Positions 1-8,040 of a DNA stretch of 64,000 nt are shown in pieces. The notes under the pieces were generated by a model, which saw nothing but the letters and a program-made list of their open reading frames with translations, ran no database searches and was not told where the DNA came from. The stretch spans positions 1 to 64,000 of the forward strand of contig NZ_JBIQLE010000007.1 in the NCBI RefSeq assembly GCF_044464525.1, written 5' to 3'. How positions within the stretch are numbered: position 1 is the first letter of the stretch; every line of letters begins with the position of its first letter. The stretch is from Pusillimonas sp044464525 (GTDB lineage: Bacteria > Pseudomonadota > Gammaproteobacteria > Burkholderiales > Burkholderiaceae_B). A program made the position numbers and the translations under genes.

Positions 1-1
1 T

Positions 2-922
2 CTGGAATCCATGGCGAACCAGAATTTCGGCATGGTCATAGGAAAGGGCGGGGCCGACACCATTATTCGCGCCATGACGGGGTTGTTGCGGGCCAAGGGC
101 GGCGAAATTATTACCGACGCGCCGGTGCGCAGCATTACGATGCGCGACGGCGCGGCCACGGGGGTGGTCTTGGCCGACGAGCGCGAGTTTTCCGCTACGC
201 GAGCCGTGATTGCAAACCTGAACCCCAAGCTGGTTTTTGGCGGCCTGTTGCCGGCAGGAACCGCTCCCGCTTCGTTCGAGTCTAAGGTCAAGGCGTTTCG
301 GCCAGGCCCTGGGGCCATGATGATTCATTTGGCCACCGACGGCCTGCCCGATTGGAAGGCCGGCTCTCATTTGCAAGACTATGCCTATGTGCACGTGGCG
401 CCCGACATGGCGATGATGTCGCGCGTATACGCTGAAGCCGCCGCCGGCCTGCTTCCGGCAGAGCCTGTGCTGGTCGTGGGCCAGCCTACGGCGCTGGACT
501 CGTCCCGGGCGCCAGAGGGCAAACATGTGCTGTGGATACAAGTGCGGGTGCTGCCGGCGCAGATTCAGGGTGATGCGCTGGGGCAGATCAGCGCAACCGA
601 TTGGGAAAGCTGCGGCGAGGCCTATGCTGAGCGCGTCCTTGATCTGCTTGAAAACTACGCACCGGGTTTACGCGGGAAGATACTGGCACGCCGCGTGATG
701 ACACCGGCAGATCTGGAACGTGAAAACGCCTGCCTGATCGGCGGAGACAGCCTAAGCGGCAGCCATCACCTGGACCAGAACTTCGTGTTTCGGCCAGTGG
801 CTGGGTACTCTCGCTACCGAACGCCGGTCAAGTCGCTGTACTTGTGCGGCGCCTCTACCTGGCCCGGGGCAGGTACTGGGGCCGGGTCGGGCTTCATGCT
901 GGCCACTATGCTGGCAAAATAA
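2..922 (+). CDS. FAD-dependent oxidoreductase, phytoene-desaturase-like (C-terminal part)
   Basis: The frame is open to the left window edge, so the N-terminal FAD-binding Rossmann motif is missing and only about 306 residues are visible; the Met codon at 11 is internal. The C-terminal segment LYLCGASTWPGAGTGAGSG is the second FAD-contact motif of the CrtI/phytoene-dehydrogenase and amine-oxidase-like superfamily, and IGKGGADTIIRAM near the visible start fits the central substrate domain. Members oxidise carotenoids or related hydrophobic substrates with FAD. The substrate here cannot be told from the sequence, and no crt genes are visible nearby. Other NAD(P)/FAD oxidoreductases of this fold are the main alternative. 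Confidence 0.75.
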   Translation: MESMANQNFGMVIGKGGADTIIRAMTGLLRAKGGEIITDAPVRSITMRDGAATGVVLADEREFSATRAVIANLNPKLVFGGLLPAGTAPASFESKVKAFRPGPGAMMIHLATDGLPDWKAGSHLQDYAYVHVAPDMAMMSRVYAEAAAGLLPAEPVLVVGQPTALDSSRAPEGKHVLWIQVRVLPAQIQGDALGQISATDWESCGEAYAERVLDLLENYAPGLRGKILARRVMTPADLERENACLIGGDSLSGSHHLDQNFVFRPVAGYSRYRTPVKSLYLCGASTWPGAGTGAGSGFMLATMLAK

Positions 923-942
923 TATGTCGTTGCACGCCGGTG

Positions 943-1122
943 GGCATGTTCGGTGCAATGAAGCGGCGGCAACCCTGACGCAAATTCAGTAGTTCTATGT
1001 GCCGGCTGCAACACCGATGCGAGTTCAATGCCTTGATGAACCGGCCGACACACCGATGCAAGTTCAACACCTCGATAAGGCGGCCAGGCCTTGATGCGGT
1101 TCAAACCTTTAACGGCCGAAGG
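943..1122. repeat. Degenerate tandem repeat, unit about 39 bp, upstream of slyX
   Basis: At least three and probably four imperfect copies follow each other: about 973-1012, 1013-1051, 1052-1090 and a shorter 1091-1122. They share a core like CCGATGCRAGTTCAA followed by CCTNGATRA and CCGGCC. A weaker copy may start near 943. The array fills the gap between the flavoprotein and slyX and is not convincingly coding. Confidence 0.6.
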
Positions 1123-1131
1123 CCTTATGAC

Positions 1132-1338
1132 ATGGATTACGAAAAACGCCTTATCGACATCGAGTTAAAGCTTATTGCGCAAGAAGACCTTACGCAACAG
1201 CTTAATGATCAGGTGTACCAGCAGCAGAAGCAATTACAAGAGCTGCAAGCTTTGTACAAGGCCTTGGTGCGCCGAGTAAATCAGGGCGAGGACGCTGCAC
1301 CCGACCCTTACGCGCAAGAGCGCCCGCCGCATTATTGA
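1132..1338 (+). CDS. slyX: SlyX family protein
   Basis: A 68-residue acidic, almost wholly helical protein. Residues 1-50 form a coiled coil rich in Gln, Glu and Leu (LIAQEDLTQQLNDQVYQQQK), and the C-terminus ends in RPPHY, matching the conserved PPHY tail of SlyX. The function of SlyX is not well defined; E. coli slyX lies beside slyD. The ATG at 1132 is chosen because family similarity begins there; an in-frame ATG at 997 would add residues encoded by the repeat array. The gene ends 7 bases inside the convergent DUF2784 gene. Confidence 0.85.
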   Translation: MDYEKRLIDIELKLIAQEDLTQQLNDQVYQQQKQLQELQALYKALVRRVNQGEDAAPDPYAQERPPHY

Positions 1339-1697
1339 CGCCTGCGGCGCCGCTTCCAGATCGTCAGATACACAGCGCTGTTTCCAATGACCAGCACTAA
1401 GGCCAAACCCACCTGCATCGCTCGAGTCAGCCCGGGCGGGTAGATGAGCGGCCACAAGTACTGCTGGATGAACCCGCCGTCGTAAGGTGTTTGGCCGGCA
1501 AGGGCGCGCAGCTCATTCTCAAGTGGCGTCAAAGGGCAGATCCATCCCATCGAGATTACCGTGGCTCCCCATGCCAGGGCCGGCAGGTGTAGACAGGCAA
1601 GGCGGGGCCGCCACAACACCAGCAGGCCGCCAAAGATCACGAAGGCGACAAACAGGCCGTGGACGACAAGCACGATATCGGCGGCGAGGGCATACAT
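1332..1697 (-). CDS. DUF2784 family membrane protein
   Basis: About 121 residues with three or four hydrophobic segments. It carries family-typical stretches: LVVHGLFVAFVIFGGLLVLW, then HLPALAWG, GWICPLTPLENELR and the ending GFIQQYLWPLIYPPGLTR. This matches the DUF2784 family of small inner-membrane proteins, whose function is unknown. The ATG at 1697 (MYALAADIVLVVHG) matches the family start; a TTG at 1742 would add 15 residues unlike the family. The C-terminus is Arg-rich (KRRRRRQ), presumably cytoplasmic. Confidence 0.8.
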   Translation of the reverse strand: MYALAADIVLVVHGLFVAFVIFGGLLVLWRPRLACLHLPALAWGATVISMGWICPLTPLENELRALAGQTPYDGGFIQQYLWPLIYPPGLTRAMQVGLALVLVIGNSAVYLTIWKRRRRRQ

Positions 1698-1773
1698 AGG
1701 TATCGGTGTGGTCGGATCTAACGAAAGTTGGCGGAGTGGCAACCATGCAGTTCAAGCGCGGTAAAATCAGTGA

Positions 1774-2907
1774 ATGATGCGCGATGACACCGACGATTAC
1801 ACAGCTATTTTTCTGCGCGGGCTACCTTTGATGGACGTGCGCGCGCCCGTGGAGTTCCTCAAGGGCGCGTTTCCCCTGGCTGTGAACGCGCCGCTGATCA
1901 ATGATGAAGAGCGCCACGAGGTGGGCGTTTGCTACAAGCGCCACGGCCCGGATGCCGCCGTTGCATTGGGGCATCGTCTGGTCAGCGGCCAATTACGGGC
2001 AGAGCGCATCGCTGCATGGGTGTCTTTTGCACAAGCTCACCCCAACGGGTACTTGTACTGCTTTCGCGGCGGGAACCGCTCGCGCATCGCGCAGCAATGG
2101 CTGGAGGCGGAGTCTGGCGTACGCTATCCGCGCATAGTGGGCGGCTACAAGGCCATGCGAAGTTTCCTTGTGGACACTATAGAGCTAGCCGTAGCCGAGT
2201 GCCGCTTCACTGTGTTGGGCGGCATGACCGGCACGGGCAAGACGGAAGTCTTGCATCGTCTTGACAACGCCTTAGACTTCGAAGCGCATGCCCATCATCG
2301 GGGCTCCAGTTTTGGCAGGCACGCGTCAGAGCAACCCACCCAGATCGATTTTGAAAACAGCCTGGCGATCGACATCTTGAAAAAGCGCGATGCGGGCCAT
2401 ACGGCCTTCGTCGTCGAGGACGAAAGCCGCTCAATCGGCAGCCGCAACCTGCCGCTACAGCTGTACCAAGACATGCAGAAACGCCCGATGGTATGGCTTG
2501 AGGATACATTCCAAAGTCGTGTGGGGCGTATCCTTAAGGACTATGTGGTTGATTTGCGTGCCGAGTTTATCGCTTTATATGGCGCGGACGAGGGCGTGGT
2601 TTTGTACGCACGACAGTTGCGTCAAAGCCTGGATAATATCGTGCGCCGGCTGGGCGGCGAGCGCCATCGACGTTTGGCGAACATGATGGATGCGGCCCTG
2701 GCCGAGCAGATGCGCTGCGGAAGCATCGACCTGCATCGCGACTGGATAGCAGGCTTACTGGCAGATTATTACGACCCCATGTACGTCTATCAACGTGACC
2801 GTAAGGCGTCGCGCGTAGAGTTCTCCGGCGACCAGGATGCTGTGGTCGAGTACCTGCGCAAGCAAAGCGAACATCGTAATTTAATGCAGCGCAGGGAAGT
2901 GGCCTGA
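1774..2907 (+). CDS. mnmH: tRNA 2-selenouridine synthase
   Basis: A 377-residue protein with an N-terminal rhodanese domain carrying the active-site loop YCFRGGNRS (Cys96) and a C-terminal P-loop domain with GGMTGTGKT (149-157). This architecture defines MnmH/SelU. The enzyme geranylates 2-thiouridine at the wobble position of certain tRNAs and exchanges the sulfur for selenium using selenophosphate. Length and domain order are normal. SelD, which makes selenophosphate, is not visible in the window, so selenium use cannot be confirmed here. The gene converges on the ketopantoate-reductase-like gene with a 32-base gap. Confidence 0.93.
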   Translation: MMRDDTDDYTAIFLRGLPLMDVRAPVEFLKGAFPLAVNAPLINDEERHEVGVCYKRHGPDAAVALGHRLVSGQLRAERIAAWVSFAQAHPNGYLYCFRGGNRSRIAQQWLEAESGVRYPRIVGGYKAMRSFLVDTIELAVAECRFTVLGGMTGTGKTEVLHRLDNALDFEAHAHHRGSSFGRHASEQPTQIDFENSLAIDILKKRDAGHTAFVVEDESRSIGSRNLPLQLYQDMQKRPMVWLEDTFQSRVGRILKDYVVDLRAEFIALYGADEGVVLYARQLRQSLDNIVRRLGGERHRRLANMMDAALAEQMRCGSIDLHRDWIAGLLADYYDPMYVYQRDRKASRVEFSGDQDAVVEYLRKQSEHRNLMQRREVA

Positions 2908-2939
2908 TGGCTTCACAGCTTAGTGATCAAGCCGGCATA

Positions 2940-3860
2940 TCAGGCCTGGTGTTTGGCGCTGTAGGTTTGCAGCACGGCGTCGGCGATGGCCAGCGTTGGG
3001 CACGACACGCCTGCCGCTTCGCCGCGGCGAAGCATGTCGCCCACCAGATGATCGCCTTCGATGGGCAACCCGGCCAGCATATCGCGGTACATTGAAGAAT
3101 TGAAGCTGGAGTTCGGGTTGGTGAGCGCCCGCTGGAAACCCGCTATTGCCTGCGGGTGCATGGGGTGGCCCGCGGCCTGCGCGGTGTCGGTGCATTCTTG
3201 CAAAAGTTGCAAGGCAACCTGGCCGCCGGCCTGGCTACGCATGTATTCGCCGACCGTGCCTTGCAGCAGGCAGTTGGCGGCGCCCAAAGAGGCCATGCGG
3301 CAGAATTTATCCCACATGTCATCCATGATGCTGTCGCTTAGCTCGGCGTCTATGCCTGCCTGTGCCATCAGCTTCCAGGAGGCTTCCGCCATGGCCTGCT
3401 GCCGGGTCGTGCGGGCGCCAATTGTCAGGCTGCTGTATGCGTTGCTGACCCGGATATGGGTGGGCGAGGCCTGGGTGGCGATGGTTTTTGCAATGCCCCC
3501 AAGCACACGTGCTTGCCCAAACGCCTGGTCGAGGCGGTCGAGATGGCGCAGGCCGTTCAGCAACGGAAGTACATATGTGGTTTCCGCCATCGCCGGGCTG
3601 ATGTCGGCAATGACGCTTTCAAGCGCGGGGGCCTTGTTGGACAGCACGATGAGGTCGAATGGGGCAGTGAGCTGATGGGCGCCAAGCGTGCGCGGCTGGA
3701 AGTGCACGGTCTCGGACGGAAGCTCTAGCGTCAGCCCTTGGGCGTCGACCTGGGCCTTGCGTGCGGGGCGCAACAAAAACTGCACATCGGCTCCATGCCG
3801 ATGCAGGTATGCGCCGAAGAGACCGCCGACGGCGCCGGCGCCAACAAATAATATTTTCAT
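2940..3860 (-). CDS. 2-dehydropantoate 2-reductase family protein
   Basis: A 306-residue protein starting MKILFVGAGAVGG, the dinucleotide-binding GxGxxG motif (residues 7-12). The ketopantoate-reductase C-terminal domain follows, including the motif WDKFCRMASLGAANCL and the later SSMYRDMLAGLPIEGDHLVG. PanE-type enzymes reduce ketopantoate with NADPH in pantothenate synthesis, but bacteria often carry several paralogs of unknown substrate, so the symbol panE is withheld. The open frame continues upstream into the 3' end of the transporter gene; ATG at 3860 (or 3866) is chosen because the nucleotide-binding strand begins there. It overlaps or abuts the end of the BCCT gene and is probably co-transcribed with it. 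Confidence 0.85.
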   Translation of the reverse strand: MKILFVGAGAVGGLFGAYLHRHGADVQFLLRPARKAQVDAQGLTLELPSETVHFQPRTLGAHQLTAPFDLIVLSNKAPALESVIADISPAMAETTYVLPLLNGLRHLDRLDQAFGQARVLGGIAKTIATQASPTHIRVSNAYSSLTIGARTTRQQAMAEASWKLMAQAGIDAELSDSIMDDMWDKFCRMASLGAANCLLQGTVGEYMRSQAGGQVALQLLQECTDTAQAAGHPMHPQAIAGFQRALTNPNSSFNSSMYRDMLAGLPIEGDHLVGDMLRRGEAAGVSCPTLAIADAVLQTYSAKHQA

Positions 3861-3873
3861 GTGCATGGCAAGT

Positions 3874-5874
3874 TCAAGTGCCCGATTCCGGCTCGGGCGT
3901 TGCCTGGTTTGAGCCGTGAACCATATGCAGGTATTGGCGATGGCGTTCGTACTGGTCGAGGATATCGCCGATGACCTCGTCGTGGCTCCAGCCCATGATA
4001 TCGTAATCTTGGCCGCCTTCCCGCAAGAAGACTTCGGCCCGGTAGAACCGGCGTTTTTCCTGTCCGCTGTCTTCGTCCATGGCCAGGCTGGGTTGCATTT
4101 GTTCCAGCGGCCGCACGGCATAGCTGAAGTCCAGGTATTCACCGTGATGCCGCACTTGCAGTTCGATTTCGCCGCCGTCGGATTCGACAGCCACTTCGTA
4201 GTCCTGGCGACGCAGTTCACTGGCCACGGCCTCCATGGCCGGCACCACGACATCGTCCATGAATCGCAATACATGGTTACGTGTAGGCATCATTACAATG
4301 TTGCGCAGGCGTCGCTGCCAATTTTGCCCGCCCGCCAGCGGCTGCGAACGGGTAATGGTTTGGTAGCGGATGCGGCGCTTGGTGGCATCCAGGTGAAGCG
4401 CCTTGAACAACCCCCATATCGCCACCAGCAAAATGATGGAAAACGGCAAGGCGCTGGCGATGGTGGCCGTTTGCAGGGCGGTAAGGCCGTCCGCCAGAAG
4501 CAGGGCGATGGCGACCACGCCCATCAGCACCGACCAGAAGATGCGTTGCCATACGGGCGAGTGCTTGTTTTCGTCGGAGGCGAGCAAATCGACCACCAGC
4601 GCCCCGGAGTCTGCCGAAGTGACGAAAAATACGATGACCATGACAATGGCGATGGCCGAAGTGATGCTGCTTAAGGGCAGTGCTTCAAGAAAGGCGAACA
4701 GGGCCAGCGAGCTGTCTGCCTGCACAATGTCGGCCAGGTTCTGCATACCATCGACCATAATGAAATAAATGGCGCTGTCGCCAAATACTGTCATCCAGAA
4801 CAGGGTAAAGCCGGCCGGCACCAGCAGCACGCCGCGCACGAATTCGCGTATGGTTCGTCCGCGCGAAATGCGGGCGATGAACAAGCCCACGAAGGGCGAC
4901 CACGCCACCCACCAGCCCCAGTAAAAAAGGGTCCAGCCGCCGATCCAGTCGTTGGGCTCGTAGGCGAACAGGTTGAAGGTCTTGTGGACTATGTCGGACA
5001 GGTAGCTGCCCGTATTCTGAACAAAGGTTTGCAGCAGGAAGACGGTGGGGCCGAACACCAGCACGAACAGCAGCAGCAATACCGCCAGAAGCAGATTGAA
5101 TTCGGACAGCATGCGTATGCCGCGATCAAGCCCGCTGGCCACAGATATGGTCGCCAGCCCGCAAGCGATGATGATGAGGCCGATTTGTATTGGAATGGTG
5201 ACAGGCAGGTCGAACAGGTGGTTCAACCCGCTGTTGATCTGCGATACGCCCACCCCCAGCGAGGTGGCAACGCCGAAAACCGTGCCGATAATGGCGAAGA
5301 CATCGACGGCATGGCCTATGGGCCCATGGATGCGGTTTCCGATCAGTGGATATAGCGCCGAGCGGAACCGCAGCGGCAGGCCATGGCGATAGCTGAAGAA
5401 GGCCAGTATCAGCCCGACAATGGCGTAGATCGCCCAGGCGTGCAGGCCCCAGTGGAAGAAGGTGATGCTCATGGCTTCGCGAGCGTCGAACACGGTCGAT
5501 CCGGCCCCTGTGGGTGGATCGATGAAGTGCATGACCGGCTCTGCCACGCCAAAGAACATCAGGCCGATGCCCATGCCGGTGGAAAACAGCATGGCGAACC
5601 AGGTTATGTCGCGATAGTCGGGCCGACTGTGGTCGGGCCCGAGCTTGATGTCGCCATAGCGGCTCATCGCAAGGAATATGACCGAAAGCAAGATGATGGC
5701 TACGGTCAGCACATAGAACCAGCTGACGTTGGTGAGGATCCAGTCTTGCACCACGCTGAAGAGGCGTTGCGCGGAGTGGGGCAGGACAATGGCGAACAGG
5801 ACGAGCGCCAATATAAAGAAAGCGGAGGCTGCAAAGACGGGGCGGTTGATCGTGGTGCGTGGCTTGAACGGCAT
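3874..5874 (-). CDS. BCCT family transporter, BetT-type (choline/betaine)
   Basis: A 666-residue membrane protein with about 12 transmembrane helices. It shows the BCCT hallmarks GMGIGLMFFGVAEPVMHF and GWWVAWSPFVGLFIARISRG. After the membrane core there is a hydrophilic C-terminal domain of about 130 residues, typical of BetT-like high-affinity choline carriers. BCCT proteins import choline, betaine or carnitine, usually with H+ or Na+. ATG at 5874 is preferred: CGGAG lies 6 bases upstream, whereas the alternative at 5895 is a TTG. Substrate is inferred from the family only; no betaine-synthesis genes are nearby. Confidence 0.88.
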   Translation of the reverse strand: MPFKPRTTINRPVFAASAFFILALVLFAIVLPHSAQRLFSVVQDWILTNVSWFYVLTVAIILLSVIFLAMSRYGDIKLGPDHSRPDYRDITWFAMLFSTGMGIGLMFFGVAEPVMHFIDPPTGAGSTVFDAREAMSITFFHWGLHAWAIYAIVGLILAFFSYRHGLPLRFRSALYPLIGNRIHGPIGHAVDVFAIIGTVFGVATSLGVGVSQINSGLNHLFDLPVTIPIQIGLIIIACGLATISVASGLDRGIRMLSEFNLLLAVLLLLFVLVFGPTVFLLQTFVQNTGSYLSDIVHKTFNLFAYEPNDWIGGWTLFYWGWWVAWSPFVGLFIARISRGRTIREFVRGVLLVPAGFTLFWMTVFGDSAIYFIMVDGMQNLADIVQADSSLALFAFLEALPLSSITSAIAIVMVIVFFVTSADSGALVVDLLASDENKHSPVWQRIFWSVLMGVVAIALLLADGLTALQTATIASALPFSIILLVAIWGLFKALHLDATKRRIRYQTITRSQPLAGGQNWQRRLRNIVMMPTRNHVLRFMDDVVVPAMEAVASELRRQDYEVAVESDGGEIELQVRHHGEYLDFSYAVRPLEQMQPSLAMDEDSGQEKRRFYRAEVFLREGGQDYDIMGWSHDEVIGDILDQYERHRQYLHMVHGSNQATPEPESGT

Positions 5875-5910
5875 GGCGGCTCCGGTTTTCAACAAGGGCC
5901 TATTATTACC

Positions 5911-6020
5911 ACGAAACCAGTTTTCGTCGATGACGGAATGTGCCCATTGCCGAGCCGGATTTCGTCATTGACCTATTGCGTCCATAGCCGAACCGGGTTT
6001 CATCGATAGCGGATAGCGCC
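5911..6020. repeat. Degenerate tandem repeat, unit about 38-39 bp, upstream of the BCCT gene
   Basis: Three imperfect copies (about 5911-5949, 5950-5987, 5988-6020) share a core like CCGARCCGGNTTTCRTCGAT. The array lies just upstream of the transporter start on the minus strand and may overlap its promoter. The unit length resembles the array before slyX, but the consensus differs. Confidence 0.55.
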
Positions 6021-6054
6021 TGTTGTCCAGTACGGTGCGTACCCGTTGGCCGGT

Positions 6055-6091
6055 AAAAAAAACGTTCCGCCTTCGGTTTGAAGGCGGAACG
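6055..6091 (-). terminator. Rho-independent terminator of the LivK-type gene
   Basis: On the minus strand a perfect 12-bp stem (6080-6091 paired with 6063-6074, loop of 5) is followed by eight U (complement of 6055-6062). It lies 46 bases after the stop of the receptor gene at 6137, as expected of an intrinsic terminator. Confidence 0.92.
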
Positions 6092-6136
6092 AACTGACGG
6101 CTCCATTCTTTTTATCAACAAGCTGGAGCTGAACGC

Positions 6137-7294
6137 CTATTCCACCAGGGTGATTTCTTTGTTTTCGATCTTCACGAGATAAGTATTGGGAATGCTTTGG
6201 CCGCTCTCACGTCCTTCAGGGCCCGACTTATTGAACTTGATCTTGCCGTTCAAGCCGGTAAGTTCGACATCCCACAGGGCTTCCCGAATCTTCTCGGAGT
6301 CGGCCTCGCCGGCTTTTTCGATGGCTGCGGCAACCGTGCGCACGGCGTCGAACCCACGGAAGCTTTCCGTCAGGCCGGCCTTGTCGAGCTTGCGTTTGTT
6401 CCACTCGTCGACAAAGAACTTGGCGGTCTCGGGGTCGGACGAGGCTTCCAGAACCCATGGCGCAAACATGACGTTGTGCATGGTTCCTTCGGCGGCCGAG
6501 CCGGCATGTGCAATAAGCTGGTCGGGGCTTTGCGAACCGCCCAAGGTGATGATTCTATGCTTGACGGCCAGCGATTCGGCTTGCTTCAGCACCAGGGTCA
6601 GTTGCTCGACTGCGGTAACGATATACAAGGTATCCGCATCGGACGCGCGTATTTCGGATAGTTGCGAGGTCATGTCCTGGGCGTTGTGATCCATGGTCAG
6701 GACCTTGCCGATTTCCAGGCCTTTTTCCTTCATGATGCGTTGAAGCGACGCGGAAGAGCCCAGGCCCCAGTCGTTGTTCACGACCAGAATGTCGGCTTTT
6801 TTGATGCCCAGCGGCTCGATGTGCCGCGAGAAGCTGGTGGCTTCCATGTCGTTGGTGGGGCAGATGCGAAATACGTAAGGGTTGCCCGAAGTGGTGATCT
6901 TGTCGGCGCCGGCTGTCTCCACCACCATCGGAACCTTGTATTCCATTAGCTTGGGCAGGGTGGCAAGGGTGAAGGTTGAGCCCCATGAGCCAATCAATAC
7001 CGGAACCTTGTCGCGAACGATGAGCTTCTCGGCGGCGTTTGAAGATTCAGTGGGGTTGCTTTTGTTGTCCTCGACCACCAGCTCGAGCTTCTTGCCGCCG
7101 AGCACGCCGCCGTTGGCGTTGATGTGGTCGACCGCGATCCGGGCGCCGTTCAAGACGAAGTTTCCGGAGGCGGCGACCGAGCCGCTAAGGGGTTGGATAA
7201 TGCCGATTTTTATTGTCTCTTGTGCCTGCGCGGCGCTACCCAAACCCAGTAGACAGCCAGCCAGGAAAATATTTTTGAGAAACTTCTTGTGCAT
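6137..7294 (-). CDS. ABC transporter substrate-binding protein, LivK-like
   Basis: A 385-residue periplasmic receptor. Residues 1-25 form a Sec signal peptide ending near AAQAQ, followed by ETIKIGIIQPLSGSVAASG, typical of the branched-chain amino-acid/amide receptor family (peripla_BP_6). A strong ribosome-binding site (AAAGGAGC) precedes ATG 7294, and a clear terminator follows. No permease or ATPase genes adjoin it, so it is an orphan receptor. It lies downstream of the ring-hydroxylating oxygenase genes in the same orientation and may deliver an aromatic or amide substrate of that pathway. The ligand is not predictable from sequence; related receptors bind aromatic acids, amides or urea as well as amino acids. 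Confidence 0.88.
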   Translation of the reverse strand: MHKKFLKNIFLAGCLLGLGSAAQAQETIKIGIIQPLSGSVAASGNFVLNGARIAVDHINANGGVLGGKKLELVVEDNKSNPTESSNAAEKLIVRDKVPVLIGSWGSTFTLATLPKLMEYKVPMVVETAGADKITTSGNPYVFRICPTNDMEATSFSRHIEPLGIKKADILVVNNDWGLGSSASLQRIMKEKGLEIGKVLTMDHNAQDMTSQLSEIRASDADTLYIVTAVEQLTLVLKQAESLAVKHRIITLGGSQSPDQLIAHAGSAAEGTMHNVMFAPWVLEASSDPETAKFFVDEWNKRKLDKAGLTESFRGFDAVRTVAAAIEKAGEADSEKIREALWDVELTGLNGKIKFNKSGPEGRESGQSIPNTYLVKIENKEITLVE

Positions 7295-7540
7295 GTTAAA
7301 GCTCCTTTTAGCAGGCCCGGCTCGGAAGCCGGCCCCGCATGCTCTATTTAGTTATGCTGCGGATTTCATGCCTTTACTACCTTGATGCAAGCCTTGTAGA
7401 CACCAACTGGGGCTTTATTGTTGAAAATGAATCTGTTCCGGGCTGCCTCGGGCTTTCGGCGGCGCTATTGATGCCGCCATTGTCTGCATGCGCCTCCGGC
7501 CGCGTGCTTTGCTATTGCGAAGCCGCTTGGCAGCCAAACC

Positions 7541-8038
7541 TTACAGCGGGTAAATAATTGAATTGGGAACCAGGTCGCCGTCGAAGACGCACACACGCTC
7601 TTTGAATTTGAGGGTGTCGTCTTCCTTGACGATGACGTCCAGATAGCGGCCCGTGTTGAATACCTCAGAGAAAAAATCAGTGCGTGAGCGGATCACCAAA
7701 TAGTTGGCTTCCGAGCGTATGACGTTGCCCTCGATGCTGTGCAGGCGAGGCGGGCTGATGACATGCCTCTGGTAATAGGGCACGTGCAAAATCGTGTCGT
7801 TCATGCCGTAGACGCGGTCCAGCAGCATGGCCTTGCTGTCCAGCGAAAGCGTCGACATGCGCGAGCCGGCATCGAAGTTCTCGCGCGAGACGATGCGATA
7901 GCGGCACTCGTCCGCAAAAAAGTCGGGCCATTTCTCGAACTTCGTGTTGTCGACACAGGCGGCGTAATCGTTGTACAAGTTTTGCACCGCCAGGTTAAGC
8001 GCCACCTCTTCCATGTTCCGGTCCATTACGTCGTCCAT
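7541..8038 (-). CDS. Aromatic-ring-hydroxylating dioxygenase, small (beta) subunit
   Basis: A 165-residue protein of the SnoaL-like beta-subunit family, with features such as YNDYAACVDNTKFEKWPDFF and RTDFFSEVFNTGRYLDVIV. The subunit is structural in alpha3beta3 Rieske oxygenases. Its start lies 2 bases after the stop of the alpha-subunit gene, behind a GGAG site, so the two are translated from one message. No ferredoxin or reductase gene adjoins; electrons could come from the ferredoxin/reductase pair near 38.4-40.0 kb or from elsewhere in the genome. Confidence 0.88.
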   Translation of the reverse strand: MDDVMDRNMEEVALNLAVQNLYNDYAACVDNTKFEKWPDFFADECRYRIVSRENFDAGSRMSTLSLDSKAMLLDRVYGMNDTILHVPYYQRHVISPPRLHSIEGNVIRSEANYLVIRSRTDFFSEVFNTGRYLDVIVKEDDTLKFKERVCVFDGDLVPNSIIYPL

Positions 8039-8040
8039 CC

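Noticed and set aside
1774..2907. Evidence for selenoprotein synthesis
   Set aside because: mnmH alone does not show it; no selD, selA/B or SECIS-like element is visible here, and the enzyme can act in tRNA geranylation.
2940..4274. 444-residue protein ending in the ketopantoate-reductase domain
   Set aside because: The first 138 codons are an out-of-frame reading of the BCCT transporter C-terminus; the real start is near 3860.
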